Position numbers and translations under genes: made by a program. A DNA stretch of 64,000 nt from Streptomyces alfalfae (lineage in GTDB: Bacteria; Actinomycetota; Actinomycetes; Streptomycetales; Streptomycetaceae). How positions within the stretch are numbered: position 1 is the stretch's first letter; every line of letters begins with the position of its first letter. The stretch covers positions 1 to 64,000 of the forward strand of contig NZ_QEXM01000051.1 in the NCBI RefSeq assembly GCF_004127445.1, read 5' to 3'. Below the pieces are notes generated by a model. The model did no database searches. It was not told the origin of the DNA and saw only the letters and a list, made by a program, of their open reading frames with translations. This document shows, piece by piece, positions 7,342 to 15,313 of the stretch.

Positions 7342-8168
7342 CGGTGACGGCCGCCGCCGCGGGCGGTGGCCTGCGCGCCGAACGCGTGGCCCGCGAGGCG
7401 GGGGGCCGCCTGGTGGTCGACGGCGTCAGCCTGGCCCCGCCGCCCGGCGCCACGGTCGGCCTCCTCGGCCCCAACGGCTCGGGCAAGTCCACGCTGCTGC
7501 GCATCCTCGCCGGGGTCCTCGCCCCGGCCTCGGGCGTGGTGACCCTGGACGGCCACCCCCTGCGGGACACCCCGCGCCGCACGGTGGCGCAACGCATCGC
7601 GGTGGTGGAGCAGCACGCCACGACCCAGGTCGATCTGACCGTACGCGACGTGGTGCGCCTGGGGCGCATCCCGCACCGCCGCGCCTGGTCGTCCCCGTCG
7701 CCCGACGACGAACGGGCGGTGACGGAGGCCCTGACCCGCACCGGCCTCGCCGACCGGGCGGCCCAGTCCTGGCACACCCTCTCCGGCGGCGAACGCCAGC
7801 GCGTCCAGATCGCCCGCGCCCTGGCCCAGGAGCCCCGCGAACTCCTCCTGGACGAGCCGACGAACCACCTGGACATCCAGCACCAGCTCGACCTGCTCAC
7901 GCTGGTCGCCGAACTCCCCGTGACCAGCGTGATCGCCCTGCACGACCTCAACCTGGCGGCGATGTTCTGCGACCATCTGCTGATCCTGAAGGACGGCACG
8001 GCACACGCGGCGGGCACGCCGGCGGAGGTCGTCACGGAGGAGCTGATCGCGGAGGTCTACGGGGTACGCGCGGTGGTGACCCCGGGGGAGACCGGCGCCC
8101 CCTCGGTCCGCTTCCTGCGGTCCACCCGCCCCCCGGGGCCGGGCCAGAGGCGCACAACTGGACCTTAA
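7338..8168 (+). CDS. btuD: ABC transporter ATP-binding protein (FecE/BtuD type)
   Basis: This 276-aa ATPase has all catalytic motifs: Walker A GPNGSGKST (44-52), signature LSGGERQR (148-155), Walker B LLLDEP (169-174), D-loop NHLD and the switch histidine His202 in ALHDLN. It energises the importer formed with the two preceding gene products. The start ATG overlaps the permease stop (ATGA). The C-terminal 30 residues are a basic, Pro-rich tail. As last gene of the riboswitch-controlled operon it should be repressed by B12. Confidence 0.92.
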   Translation: MTVTAAAAGGGLRAERVAREAGGRLVVDGVSLAPPPGATVGLLGPNGSGKSTLLRILAGVLAPASGVVTLDGHPLRDTPRRTVAQRIAVVEQHATTQVDLTVRDVVRLGRIPHRRAWSSPSPDDERAVTEALTRTGLADRAAQSWHTLSGGERQRVQIARALAQEPRELLLDEPTNHLDIQHQLDLLTLVAELPVTSVIALHDLNLAAMFCDHLLILKDGTAHAAGTPAEVVTEELIAEVYGVRAVVTPGETGAPSVRFLRSTRPPGPGQRRTTGP

Positions 8169-8238
8169 CGCGCGAGTGTCGGCCCCCGTACCCTCCCCGG
8201 AAGACGCACGAGGACCCGTACGGAGAAGGCGAGAAACG

Positions 8239-9075
8239 ATGCCGGAAGCAACACCGGAAGCTGCACCGGAAGCGGCGGCGGAGGCACGGGCGAGGCCGGC
8301 GGTATCGGTGATCGCCCACGTGAGCGACACGCACATAGACACGAGCCCCGAGGACGCGGGCCGCAGCGAGGCCCGCACGCGAGCGGTCATGGACTACCTG
8401 AACGGCCTCCCGTACGACCTGGACGCGATCCTGGTCACCGGCGACATAGCGGACCACGGAACCCCGTCCGAGTACGAGGCGGCCCGCAAGCTCCTCGCCA
8501 CCCGCCACCCCCTGCTGACCTGCCCCGGCAACCACGACGTGCGCCCCGCGTACCGCGAACACCTGCTGGGCGAGCCCCCGAGCCCGGCTCCCGTCAACCA
8601 GTCCCACGTGACGGACCGCTTCCTCCTGGCCCTGTGCGACACGTCGGTCCCCGGCAAGCCCCACGGCACGCTGGAGGAAGAGACGCTGAGCTGGCTGTCG
8701 GACACGCTCACCCGAGCTCCCGACGTGCCGGCGCTGATCGCCTTCCACCACCCGCCGGTCCCGCTGCACACGCCGTACGTGGACGAGATCCGCCAGTTCG
8801 ACGAGGCACGCCTGGCGGAGCTGACCGCCCGCCACCCGAACGTGACGGCGTTCCTGGCAGGCCACGCGCACACCTCGGCGGCGACGACGTTCGCGTCCCG
8901 CCCCCTCCTGGTGGCCCCGGGAGTGATCTCAACCCTCCGCCTCCCCTGGGAACCCCGGACCCACGCCTCCCACCACGTCCACAGGGACCTGCCACCGGCG
9001 GTGGCGTTCCACGTCCTGGACGAGGGGGGCCGCCTGACGACGCACTACCGCACGGTCCCGCTCCCCTCGCCGTGA
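8239..9075 (+). CDS. Metallophosphoesterase (CpdA/Icc-like)
   Basis: This is a 278-aa calcineurin-type phosphoesterase. The binuclear metal site is complete: DTH (30-32), GDIADHG (68-74), GNHD (97-100), His170-His171 in AFHHPPV and GHAH (208-211). This pattern matches the 3',5'-cyclic-nucleotide phosphodiesterase/Icc group, but family members hydrolyse many phosphodiesters, so cAMP is only a possibility. The first 20 residues are a Pro-Glu-Ala repeat. I chose the ATG at 8239, preceded by GGAGAAGGCGAG; a GTG at 8176 is also in frame but would add a charged tail of no clear use. The GNAT gene follows 18 bp later. Confidence 0.88.
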   Translation: MPEATPEAAPEAAAEARARPAVSVIAHVSDTHIDTSPEDAGRSEARTRAVMDYLNGLPYDLDAILVTGDIADHGTPSEYEAARKLLATRHPLLTCPGNHDVRPAYREHLLGEPPSPAPVNQSHVTDRFLLALCDTSVPGKPHGTLEEETLSWLSDTLTRAPDVPALIAFHHPPVPLHTPYVDEIRQFDEARLAELTARHPNVTAFLAGHAHTSAATTFASRPLLVAPGVISTLRLPWEPRTHASHHVHRDLPPAVAFHVLDEGGRLTTHYRTVPLPSP

Positions 9076-9093
9076 GCGGAAGCGACGACCGCT

Positions 9094-9570
9094 GTGCCCA
9101 CCGACGTGACCGTGCGCCCGGCCCGGCCCGCCGACGCGCCTGCTCTGGCCGCTCTGCGCCGGGCCTTCCAGCACGAGGACGACGAGGGGCGGCGACCATC
9201 GACACCGGCCCGGCCACTGGAAGAGGCAGAGCAGTGGACGCACGACAGGCTCGGTGGCGACCGCTGGTCGGCGTGGGTCGCGGAGGCCGGAGGTGAGATC
9301 TGCGGCCACGTCTTCCTCTGCCCGGTCGAGAGGATGCCGGACCCGTACGGCGGGAGCGCCCCGATCGGCTACGTGACGAACTTCTACGTCACGCCGTCGC
9401 AACGGAGGAGAGGAGTCGGCGCCAGACTCCTTGAGGCCCTGCGGGAGCACTACCGCGACGCCGGCTTCGAGACGTTGATCGCCTGGCCGTCCGAGCGCAG
9501 CAGCCCCCTCTGGCGCCGCGCGGGCTTCCAGCCTCCGGATGAACTCCTGGAACTGCCGCTCGACCCGTGA
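9094..9570 (+). CDS. GNAT-family N-acetyltransferase
   Basis: The 158-aa protein has the Gcn5-related fold: an N-terminal TVRPARPADAPALAALRRAF, the acetyl-CoA motif A around YVTNFYVTPSQRRRGVGARLL (Q/R-x-x-G-x-G/A) at about 90-110, and the C-terminal WRRAGFQPPDEL. The acceptor is unknown. It starts with GTG at 9094, 18 bp after the phosphoesterase gene, so the two may be co-transcribed. It is convergent with glnA and shares the hairpin at 9602-9652. Confidence 0.88.
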   Translation: MPTDVTVRPARPADAPALAALRRAFQHEDDEGRRPSTPARPLEEAEQWTHDRLGGDRWSAWVAEAGGEICGHVFLCPVERMPDPYGGSAPIGYVTNFYVTPSQRRRGVGARLLEALREHYRDAGFETLIAWPSERSSPLWRRAGFQPPDELLELPLDP

Positions 9571-9601
9571 AGGCTTGGGGACATGAAGGCATGAAGGCAT
9601 C

Positions 9602-9652
9602 GAGCGTCTGCCTCCAGCAGGCCTTGGCAGGCCCTGCTGGAGGCAGACGCTC
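9602..9652. terminator. Bidirectional terminator between GNAT gene and glnA
   Basis: A 20-bp perfect stem (GAGCGTCTGCCTCCAGCAGG at 9602-9621 pairing with 9633-9652) with an 11-nt loop ends 8 nt before the glnA stop codon side. It lies between convergent genes and can serve both. Confidence 0.88.
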
Positions 9653-9660
9653 AGGACTTC

Positions 9661-11073
9661 CTAGAGGTCGAAGTACAGCTCGAACTCGTGCGGGTGCGGC
9701 CGCAGCTGGATCGGGGCGATCTCGTTCGTGCGCTTGTAGTCGATCCACGTCTCGATCAGGTCGGACGTGAAGACGCCGCCCGCCTGGAGGTACTCGTTGT
9801 CCGCCTCCAGGGCGTCGAGGACCGCCGGGAGGGACGTCGGGACCTGGGGGACGCTCGCGTGCTCCTCGGGGGCCAGCTCGTAGAGGTCCTTGTCGATCGG
9901 CTCGGCCGGCTCGATCTTGTTCTTCACGCCGTCCAGGCCCGCGAGGAGCAGGGCCGAGAACGCCAGGTACGGGTTCGAGGACGGGTCCGGCGCGCGGAAC
10001 TCGACGCGCTTGGCCTTCGGGTTCGAGCCCGTGATCGGGATGCGCATGGCCGCGGAGCGGTTGCGCTGCGAGTAGACCAGGTTGACCGGGGCCTCGAAGC
10101 CGGGGACCAGGCGGTGGTAGGAGTTCACCGTCGGGTTGGTGAAGGCGAGCAGCGACGGGGCGTGCTTGAGGATGCCGCCGATGTAGTAGCGCGCGGTGTC
10201 CGAGAGGCCCGCGTAGCCCTGCTCGTCGTAGAAGAGCGGGTCGCCGCCGGACCACAGGGACTGGTGGACGTGCATGCCCGAGCCGTTGTCACCGAAGATC
10301 GGCTTCGGCATGAAGGTGGCGGTCTTGTTGTTCTGCCACGCGACGTTCTTCACGATGTACTTGAAGAGCATCAGGTCGTCGGCCGCGGCGAGCAGCGTGT
10401 TGAACTTGTAGTTGATCTCCGCCTGGCCCGCCGTGCCCACCTCGTGGTGCTGGCGCTCGACCTGGAGGCCCTGCCGGTCCAGTTCGAGGGAGATCTCGGC
10501 GCGCAGGTCGGCGAAGTGGTCGACCGGCGGGGCCGGGAAGTAGCCGCCCTTGTAGCGGACCTTGTAGCCGCGGTTGTTCTCGACGGCCCCGGTGTTCCAG
10601 GCGCCCGCCTCGGAGTCGATCTCGTAGAGGGAGCGGTTGGCGGAGGTCTCGAAGCGGACCGAGTCGAAGACGTAGAACTCCGCCTCGGGGCCGAAGTACG
10701 CGGTGTCGGCGATGCCGGTGGAGGCCAGGTACGCCTCGGCCTTCTTGGCCACGTTCCGCGGGTCACGGCTGTACTGCTCGCCGGTGATCGGGTCGTGGAT
10801 GAAGAAGTTGATGTTCACCGTCTTGTCGCGGCGGAAGGGGTCCAGGCGAGCCGTCGACAGGTCGGCGCGCAGCGCCATGTCGGACTCGTGGATGGCCTGG
10901 AAGCCGCGGATCGACGAACCGTCGAAGGCCAGCTCCTCCTCCGGGTCGAACGCCGCCGCCGGGATCGTGAAGTGCTGCATGACACCGGGCAGGTCGCAGA
11001 ACCGGACGTCGATGAACTTGACGTCCTCGTCCGCGATGTACTTCTTCGCGTCGTCGGCGTTCTGGAACAACAT
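9661..11073 (-). CDS. glnA: Glutamine synthetase type I
   Basis: The 470-aa GSI subunit (dodecameric, cytoplasmic) makes glutamine for ammonium assimilation. Landmarks: FDGSSIRGF (50-58), GPEAEFYVFD (128-137), NGSGMHVHQSLW (263-274), NPTVNSYHRLVPGFEAP (313-329), NRSAAMRIP (338-346). Tyr398 in KDLYELAPEE is the adenylylation site, so this is the GSI-beta type regulated by GlnE. The ATG at 11073 has a strong ribosome binding site (AGGAGGAGTTGG) and the length matches the family. A GlnR operator lies about 100-136 nt upstream (11172-11209). Confidence 0.98.
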   Translation of the reverse strand: MLFQNADDAKKYIADEDVKFIDVRFCDLPGVMQHFTIPAAAFDPEEELAFDGSSIRGFQAIHESDMALRADLSTARLDPFRRDKTVNINFFIHDPITGEQYSRDPRNVAKKAEAYLASTGIADTAYFGPEAEFYVFDSVRFETSANRSLYEIDSEAGAWNTGAVENNRGYKVRYKGGYFPAPPVDHFADLRAEISLELDRQGLQVERQHHEVGTAGQAEINYKFNTLLAAADDLMLFKYIVKNVAWQNNKTATFMPKPIFGDNGSGMHVHQSLWSGGDPLFYDEQGYAGLSDTARYYIGGILKHAPSLLAFTNPTVNSYHRLVPGFEAPVNLVYSQRNRSAAMRIPITGSNPKAKRVEFRAPDPSSNPYLAFSALLLAGLDGVKNKIEPAEPIDKDLYELAPEEHASVPQVPTSLPAVLDALEADNEYLQAGGVFTSDLIETWIDYKRTNEIAPIQLRPHPHEFELYFDL

Positions 11074-11171
11074 CCAACTCCTCCTACTCCCGCCCGGGGC
11101 GGGACGGGGTTGCAGCTCACTGTGCGGCCGGTGCGGTGGCACACGCTGGGACCCGACCATAAGGACGGGGG

Positions 11172-11209
11172 ATTTCTCAAGCGTGACCCATTTGTTTCGC
11201 CGAAGTTAA
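11172..11209 (-). promoter_or_regulatory. GlnR operator upstream of glnA
   Basis: On the minus strand the site reads TTAAC-N6-GAAAC-N6-GTCAC-N6-GAAAT, preceded by G. The 5-6-5-6-5-6-5 pattern matches the double GlnR box known for Streptomyces glnA and parallels the site before glnII. Confidence 0.9.
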
Positions 11210-11297
11210 CCGGCCCGGGGGCACCGGCCCGCGGGGGACTCCCTCCTCGCCTACCCCGCCCGGTCCCGTTCGCACGTGCGCGCAGTACCGTGGACGG

Positions 11298-11765
11298 GTG
11301 GACAACAGGCAAGTAATCGGATCGTGGCTGTCCGGCCCGCGCGCCGCCGCGGAGGACGCCGGTGTCGACTTCGGGTACCGGGGACAGCAGCTCGGGCTGC
11401 CGGAGGAGGGGCCGGGCTCGATCGCGCGCCCCGGCCGCCGTATCGGCGCCATCGCCGTGGACTGGGGCCTGTGCATGGTGATCGCATACGGTCTGTTCGC
11501 CCGCGGCGACCAGCAGGCCATGGGCAACTGGGCGCTCGGCATCCTCTTCGTCATGAGCGTCCTCACCGTCGGCACGGTCGGCTGCACGCCGGGCAAGGCC
11601 CTCTTCCGGCTGCGCGTGGTCGCCGAGGGCGGCGGGCGGCTCGGCGTCGGCCGCGTCCTGGTCCGCTGCGTCCTGCTCTGCATCGCCGTCCCGGCCCTCA
11701 TCTGGGACCGCGACGGCCGCGGCCTGCACGACCGCCTCGCCCGCGCCGTGCAGATCCGGATCTGA
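11298..11765 (+). CDS. RDD-family membrane protein
   Basis: This 155-aa protein has three hydrophobic segments (about 49-67, 78-96, 118-136). The family's Arg-Asp-Asp signature is seen as Arg47/48 and Asp55 in the first segment and in the ending WDRDGRGLHDRLARAVQI, which is typical of RDD proteins. TPGKALFRLRVV (98-109) is another family mark. Function of the family is unsettled; some members are linked to ion transport. It starts with GTG at 11298 and is divergent from glnA, with the glnA control region between them. The strong hairpin at 11825-11873 follows. Confidence 0.85.
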   Translation: MDNRQVIGSWLSGPRAAAEDAGVDFGYRGQQLGLPEEGPGSIARPGRRIGAIAVDWGLCMVIAYGLFARGDQQAMGNWALGILFVMSVLTVGTVGCTPGKALFRLRVVAEGGGRLGVGRVLVRCVLLCIAVPALIWDRDGRGLHDRLARAVQIRI

Positions 11766-11824
11766 GGAGCGCGCCGCGCAGCGCGCCGCGCACGGTGACC
11801 GCCGCGTACGCCGCGGCACGATGC

Positions 11825-11873
11825 CTACGGCGAAGGCCCCGGAACCTGGACGGTTCCGGGGCCTTCGCCGTAG
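11825..11873. terminator. Bidirectional terminator between convergent genes
   Basis: A 22-bp perfect stem beginning CTACGGCGAAGGCCCC with a 5-nt loop lies between the RDD gene (+) and the DUF4191 gene (-). Confidence 0.92.
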
Positions 11874-11896
11874 GGACGCTCGGGGAGAAGCCGGGG

Positions 11897-12604
11897 CTAC
11901 TTCATCTTCGGGCCGCCGCGAGGCATCCGCATGCCCTTCGGCATCGGACCCTTCGGGAGCGGCATGTTCGACATCAGGTCGCCCATGGCGCGCAGCCGGT
12001 CGTTGGTGGCCGTCACCTGCGGGCCGGTGAGCACGCGCGGCAGCTTCAGGAGCGTCGTGCGCAGCTTCTTGAGGGAGACCGTGTCCTCGGTGGTGCCGAC
12101 GATGACGTCGTGCACCGGCACGTCCGCCACGATGCGGGCCATCTTCTTCTTCTCGGAGGCCAGCAGGCCCTTCACCCGGTTCGGGTTGCCCTCGGCCACC
12201 AGGACGATGCCGGCCTTGCCGACGGTGCGGTGCACCACGTCCTGGCTGCGGTTCATCGCGACCGCGGGGGTCGTCGTCCAGCCGCGGCCGATCTTGTCGA
12301 GCACCGCGGCCGCCGCACCGGGCTGGCCCTCCATCTGCCCGAAGGCGGCACGCTCGGCCCTGCGTCCGAAGACGATCGCCATCGCGAGGAAGGCGAGCAG
12401 GAAGCCGAGAATGCCCAGATAGACCGGGTGACCGATCAAGAAGCCGATCGCGAGGAAGACACCAAAGGTGACGATTCCCACAGCCGCGATGATCAGGCCG
12501 ATTTTCGAGTCGGCCCGACGGGTCATCTTGTAGGTCAGAGCGATCTGCTTGAGTCGCCCTGGCTCCGCGGCCGCATCCGCCGCGGTGGATTCCTTCCTCG
12601 CCAT
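11897..12604 (-). CDS. DUF4191 family membrane protein
   Basis: This is a 235-aa protein. A basic N-terminus (RLKQIALTYKMTRRADSK) leads into two adjacent hydrophobic segments (about 37-58 and 61-80), followed by a cytoplasmic domain with GWTTTPAVAMNRSQDVVHRTVGKAGIVLV and a Met/Pro/Gly/Lys-rich tail. This matches the actinobacterial DUF4191 family, whose members are commonly found close to lipA/lipB/glnA. Function unknown; the soluble half may bind a partner. ATG start at 12604. Confidence 0.85.
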   Translation of the reverse strand: MARKESTAADAAAEPGRLKQIALTYKMTRRADSKIGLIIAAVGIVTFGVFLAIGFLIGHPVYLGILGFLLAFLAMAIVFGRRAERAAFGQMEGQPGAAAAVLDKIGRGWTTTPAVAMNRSQDVVHRTVGKAGIVLVAEGNPNRVKGLLASEKKKMARIVADVPVHDVIVGTTEDTVSLKKLRTTLLKLPRVLTGPQVTATNDRLRAMGDLMSNMPLPKGPMPKGMRMPRGGPKMK

Positions 12605-12634
12605 GCTCTTGAGTCTACGTGCCCCCGGAAGCGA

Positions 12635-12696
12635 CTACGACGTGCGGGTTGCCACGGTCTCCCCGGACCTACGACGTGCGGGTCGCCACGCTCTCC
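12635..12696. repeat. Partial duplication of the 3' end of the 67-aa gene
   Basis: The 28 bp at 12669-12696 (stop codon and last codons of the small gene) are repeated with two mismatches at 12635-12662, 34 bp away: CTACGACGTGCGGGT followed by GCCACG and CTCTCC in both. The outer copy lies beyond the stop codon. Confidence 0.8.
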
Positions 12697-12872
12697 TCGA
12701 ACACGCGCAGCGCCTCGACCCGGTCCTTGGCGCGGCGACGGTCCTCGAGCACGGAAGTCCAGGCGTTGCGGCGTGCCGTGCGCTGCCCGCCGCTCATGAG
12801 GAGCGACTCGACGGCGCGCAGGGCGACGGAGACGGACGGGATGGCGGTGGCGCGTACGGGCGCGGCCTGCAT
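12669..12872 (-). CDS. Small conserved protein of unknown function
   Basis: This 67-aa protein has no signal peptide or membrane segment. The middle is strongly basic (GQRTARRNAWTSVLEDRRRAKDR) and probably helical. I recognise it as a conserved Streptomyces hypothetical but not its function. I chose the ATG at 12872 because AGGAGG stands 8 nt upstream; longer in-frame alternatives lack this. Two TGGT-N3-ACC palindromes 22 bp apart lie 60-95 nt upstream (12934-12968) and may control it. Its 3' end is duplicated just downstream. Confidence 0.75.
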   Translation of the reverse strand: MQAAPVRATAIPSVSVALRAVESLLMSGGQRTARRNAWTSVLEDRRRAKDRVEALRVFEESVATRTS

Positions 12873-12933
12873 GGTGGGGCCCTCCTGGGAAGCGACTCGG
12901 GTGAGGAGCGGCTGTGGGTAAGGATGTACGTGC

Positions 12934-12968
12934 GGTGATACCAGGGTCACTGTTTGGTGTTACCAGGG
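12934..12968. promoter_or_regulatory. Tandem operator-like palindromes
   Basis: GGTGATACCAGGG (12934-12946) and GGTGTTACCAGGG (12956-12968) are direct repeats 22 bp apart. The second, with its 5' T, is the perfect palindrome TGGT-GTT-ACCA; the first is the near-palindrome CGGT-GAT-ACCA. TGGT-N3-ACCA is the half-site layout of FadR-type GntR regulators. Two-turn spacing suggests paired dimers. Confidence 0.45.
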
Positions 12969-13020
12969 CGTGACCGACCGGTCAAACGCCGATGAAACCT
13001 TGATGCGGCGCCCAAAAACG

Positions 13021-13073
13021 ACGACGCGGTCCATACGCGTCCGCGACCTGCGGAATCGTACGAACCGCGTCGT
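13021..13073 (-). terminator. Possible lipA terminator
   Basis: ACGACGCGGT (13021-13030) pairs with ACCGCGTCGT (13064-13073) across a 33-nt loop, about 115-170 nt downstream of the lipA stop. The long loop makes this uncertain. Confidence 0.35.
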
Positions 13074-13188
13074 TGCGGCTTCTACCAGTCGGTAGCTTCT
13101 TGTGCGGCGATTCACACGATGCCCGCGCGCCCGGCACGTGCCGGGGTCACCGGGCCGGCGGCGCGCCGCCGACCGGAGAGCACCCGCG

Positions 13189-14145
13189 TCAGACGGCCGC
13201 GACCGTGCCGCGCTGCTCCATCGCCATCTGGTACAGCCGTCCCGCGCGGTACGAGGAGCGGACCAGCGGGCCCGACATGACGCCCGAGAAGCCGATCTCC
13301 TCGGCCTCCTCCTTCAGCTCCACGAACTCCTGCGGCTTGGCCCAGCGCTCCACGGGGTGGTGGCGCACCGAGGGGCGCAGGTACTGCGTGATCGTGATGA
13401 GCTCGCAGCCCGCCTCGTGCAGCCGGTGCAGCGCGTCGCTGATCTCCTCGCGCTCCTCGCCCATGCCGAGGATGAGGTTGGACTTCGTGACGAGGCCCGC
13501 CTCACGCGCGCGGGTGATGACCTCCAGCGAGCGCTCGAAGCGGAAGCCGGGGCGGATGCGCTTGAAGATGCGGGGCACCGTCTCGACGTTGTGCGCGAGC
13601 ACCTCGGGGCGCGAGGAGAAGACCTCGGCCAGCTGCTCGGGCACGGCGTTGAAGTCGGGGATGAGGAGCTCGACCTTGGTCTGCCCCGCCTCGCGCTCCG
13701 CCGTCATGGCGTGGATCTGGCGCACGGTCTCCGCGTACAGCCAGGCGCCGCCGTCCTCCAGGTCGTCGCGGGCGACGCCGGTGATGGTGGCGTAGTTCAG
13801 GTCCATCGTGACGACGGACTCGCCGACGCGGCGCGGCTCGTCGCGGTCGAGGGCCTGCGGCTTGCCGGTGTCGATCTGGCAGAAGTCGCAGCGCCGGGTG
13901 CACTGGTCACCGCCGATGAGGAACGTGGCCTCGCGGTCTTCCCAGCACTCGTAGATGTTCGGACAGCCCGCCTCCTGGCAGACCGTGTGCAGGCCCTCGC
14001 TCTTCACGAGCTTCTGCAGGGCGTTGTACTCGGGGCCCATTTTCGCCCGGGTCTTGATCCACTCGGGCTTGCGCTCGATGGGGGTCTGGCTGTTCCGGAC
14101 CTCCAGGCGCAGCATCTTGCGTCCGTCGGGTGCGACTGCGGACAC
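13189..14145 (-). CDS. lipA: Lipoyl synthase
   Basis: The 318-aa radical-SAM enzyme inserts two sulfur atoms into protein-bound octanoyl groups. Both [4Fe-4S] motifs are visible: the auxiliary cluster C56-x4-C61-x5-C67 (CQEAGCPNIYEC) and the SAM cluster C82-x3-C86-x2-C89 (CTRRCDFC). The C-terminal RSSYRAG supplies the serine ligand of the auxiliary cluster. Start is the GTG at 14145 after GGGAG; the protein then begins SAVAPDGRKMLRLEVRN as in other Streptomyces LipA. It lies downstream of lipB on the same strand with a 117-bp gap. Its product is needed by the E2 encoded at 28318. Confidence 0.97.
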   Translation of the reverse strand: MSAVAPDGRKMLRLEVRNSQTPIERKPEWIKTRAKMGPEYNALQKLVKSEGLHTVCQEAGCPNIYECWEDREATFLIGGDQCTRRCDFCQIDTGKPQALDRDEPRRVGESVVTMDLNYATITGVARDDLEDGGAWLYAETVRQIHAMTAEREAGQTKVELLIPDFNAVPEQLAEVFSSRPEVLAHNVETVPRIFKRIRPGFRFERSLEVITRAREAGLVTKSNLILGMGEEREEISDALHRLHEAGCELITITQYLRPSVRHHPVERWAKPQEFVELKEEAEEIGFSGVMSGPLVRSSYRAGRLYQMAMEQRGTVAAV

Positions 14146-14262
14146 ATCGGCTCCCTGTAGCTTCGATTCTTCGGCGCACACCAGGGTACGCCCGTGATGT
14201 CGTTGGGCTTACTTCTGGCCAACCTCTGGCCAAGGGGGTCCATTCCCCCGAGTCCGGTACCG

Positions 14263-15096
14263 CTACGCGGAGGCCTTCTCGGGCATCGGCGCCGCCGCGG
14301 GCTCCGCCTGCTTCTCGATCAGCCGCGGCTTGAGTTCCGCGTTCTCCAGGACGTCGCGCAGATGGCGCTCGGCCACGGGAAGGACGTCGGCGATGGTGAG
14401 GTCACGGCCGAGCTCGTACGCCAGCGACGTGACGCCCGCGTCGCGGATGCCGCACGGGATGATCCGGTCGAACCAGGTGTTGTCCGGGTTCACGTTGAGC
14501 GAGAAGCCGTGCATCGTGACGCCCTTGGCGACGCGGATGCCGATGGCGGCGACCTTGCGGTCCTCGCGGCGCTGGCCCGCGTTGGACGGCGCGTACTCCG
14601 GGCCGTTGAACCGGGCGTCGAACTCCTCGTCCGTCAGCCGCGGGTCGAAGTCGAGGGAGAGGCCGCCGAGCGCGGGACGCCGCTCCACCGGGTCGCCGAG
14701 GACCCAGACGCCGCTGCGTCCCTCGACGCGGCTGGTCTCCAGGCCGAACTCCGCACACGTACGGATAAGTGCCTCTTCAAGACGCCGCACATGTGCTACG
14801 ACGTCGACGGGGCGCGGCAGCTTCTGGATCGGGTAGCCCACGAGCTGGCCGGGTCCGTGCCAGGTGATCTTGCCGCCGCGGTCCACGTCGACGACGGGCG
14901 TGCCGTCCAGCGGGCGCTCGCTGTCCTCGGTGCGGCGGCCCGCGGTGTAGACCGGCGGGTGCTCGACGAGCAGGCAGGTGTCCGGGACCTCGTCGGCGAA
15001 GCGGGCGGCGTGTACGCGGCGCTGCTCGTCCCAGGCCTCCCGGTACTCCACGGCGTCAGGGCCGAAGCCCATGCGGACGAACCGAAACTCACTCAC
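14263..15096 (-). CDS. lipB: Octanoyl-[ACP]:protein octanoyltransferase
   Basis: The 277-aa LipB moves octanoate from acyl-carrier protein to lipoyl domains. Substrate-binding motif RGGKITWHGPGQLVGYP (73-89), catalytic Lys181 in RKVAAIGIRV and catalytic Cys215 in IPCGIRDAGVTSL are present. It is longer than the E. coli enzyme (about 213 aa) because of an insertion around 150-175 and a C-terminal Ala/Pro/Lys tail. GTG start at 15096. Upstream of lipA on the same strand and probably co-transcribed. Confidence 0.96.
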   Translation of the reverse strand: MSEFRFVRMGFGPDAVEYREAWDEQRRVHAARFADEVPDTCLLVEHPPVYTAGRRTEDSERPLDGTPVVDVDRGGKITWHGPGQLVGYPIQKLPRPVDVVAHVRRLEEALIRTCAEFGLETSRVEGRSGVWVLGDPVERRPALGGLSLDFDPRLTDEEFDARFNGPEYAPSNAGQRREDRKVAAIGIRVAKGVTMHGFSLNVNPDNTWFDRIIPCGIRDAGVTSLAYELGRDLTIADVLPVAERHLRDVLENAELKPRLIEKQAEPAAAPMPEKASA

Positions 15097-15313
15097 GGCA
15101 GGTGCCTCCCTGAACGTTCACCGTGCACATATCGCGCCCCTGCCACTGTACGGGCCCCCTCCTCCGACAACTCCGGCCCGGGTTCCTCACACGATCGGAT
15201 GAATGGGGGGCGAACGTGCCGAAAGGGGCGGTGAAGGCCGTTACATTCGCGCCGTTCACGGAGCCGTAAGGGCTGCTCCAGGCAGGCCCGGAAGGCAGGA
15301 GACCGCACAGCCG

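Larger units (their letters stand above)
12873..13188. other. Intergenic region between lipA and the 67-aa gene
   Basis: This 316-bp stretch holds the ribosome binding site and probable promoter of the small gene, a pair of tandem operator-like palindromes (12934-12968) and a 10-bp inverted repeat at 13021-13073 that may terminate lipA. I see no coding sequence. Confidence 0.7.

Noticed and set aside
9688..11316. 542-codon open frame on the + strand opposite glnA
   Set aside because: Antisense shadow of glnA; it crosses the GlnR operator and the RDD gene start.
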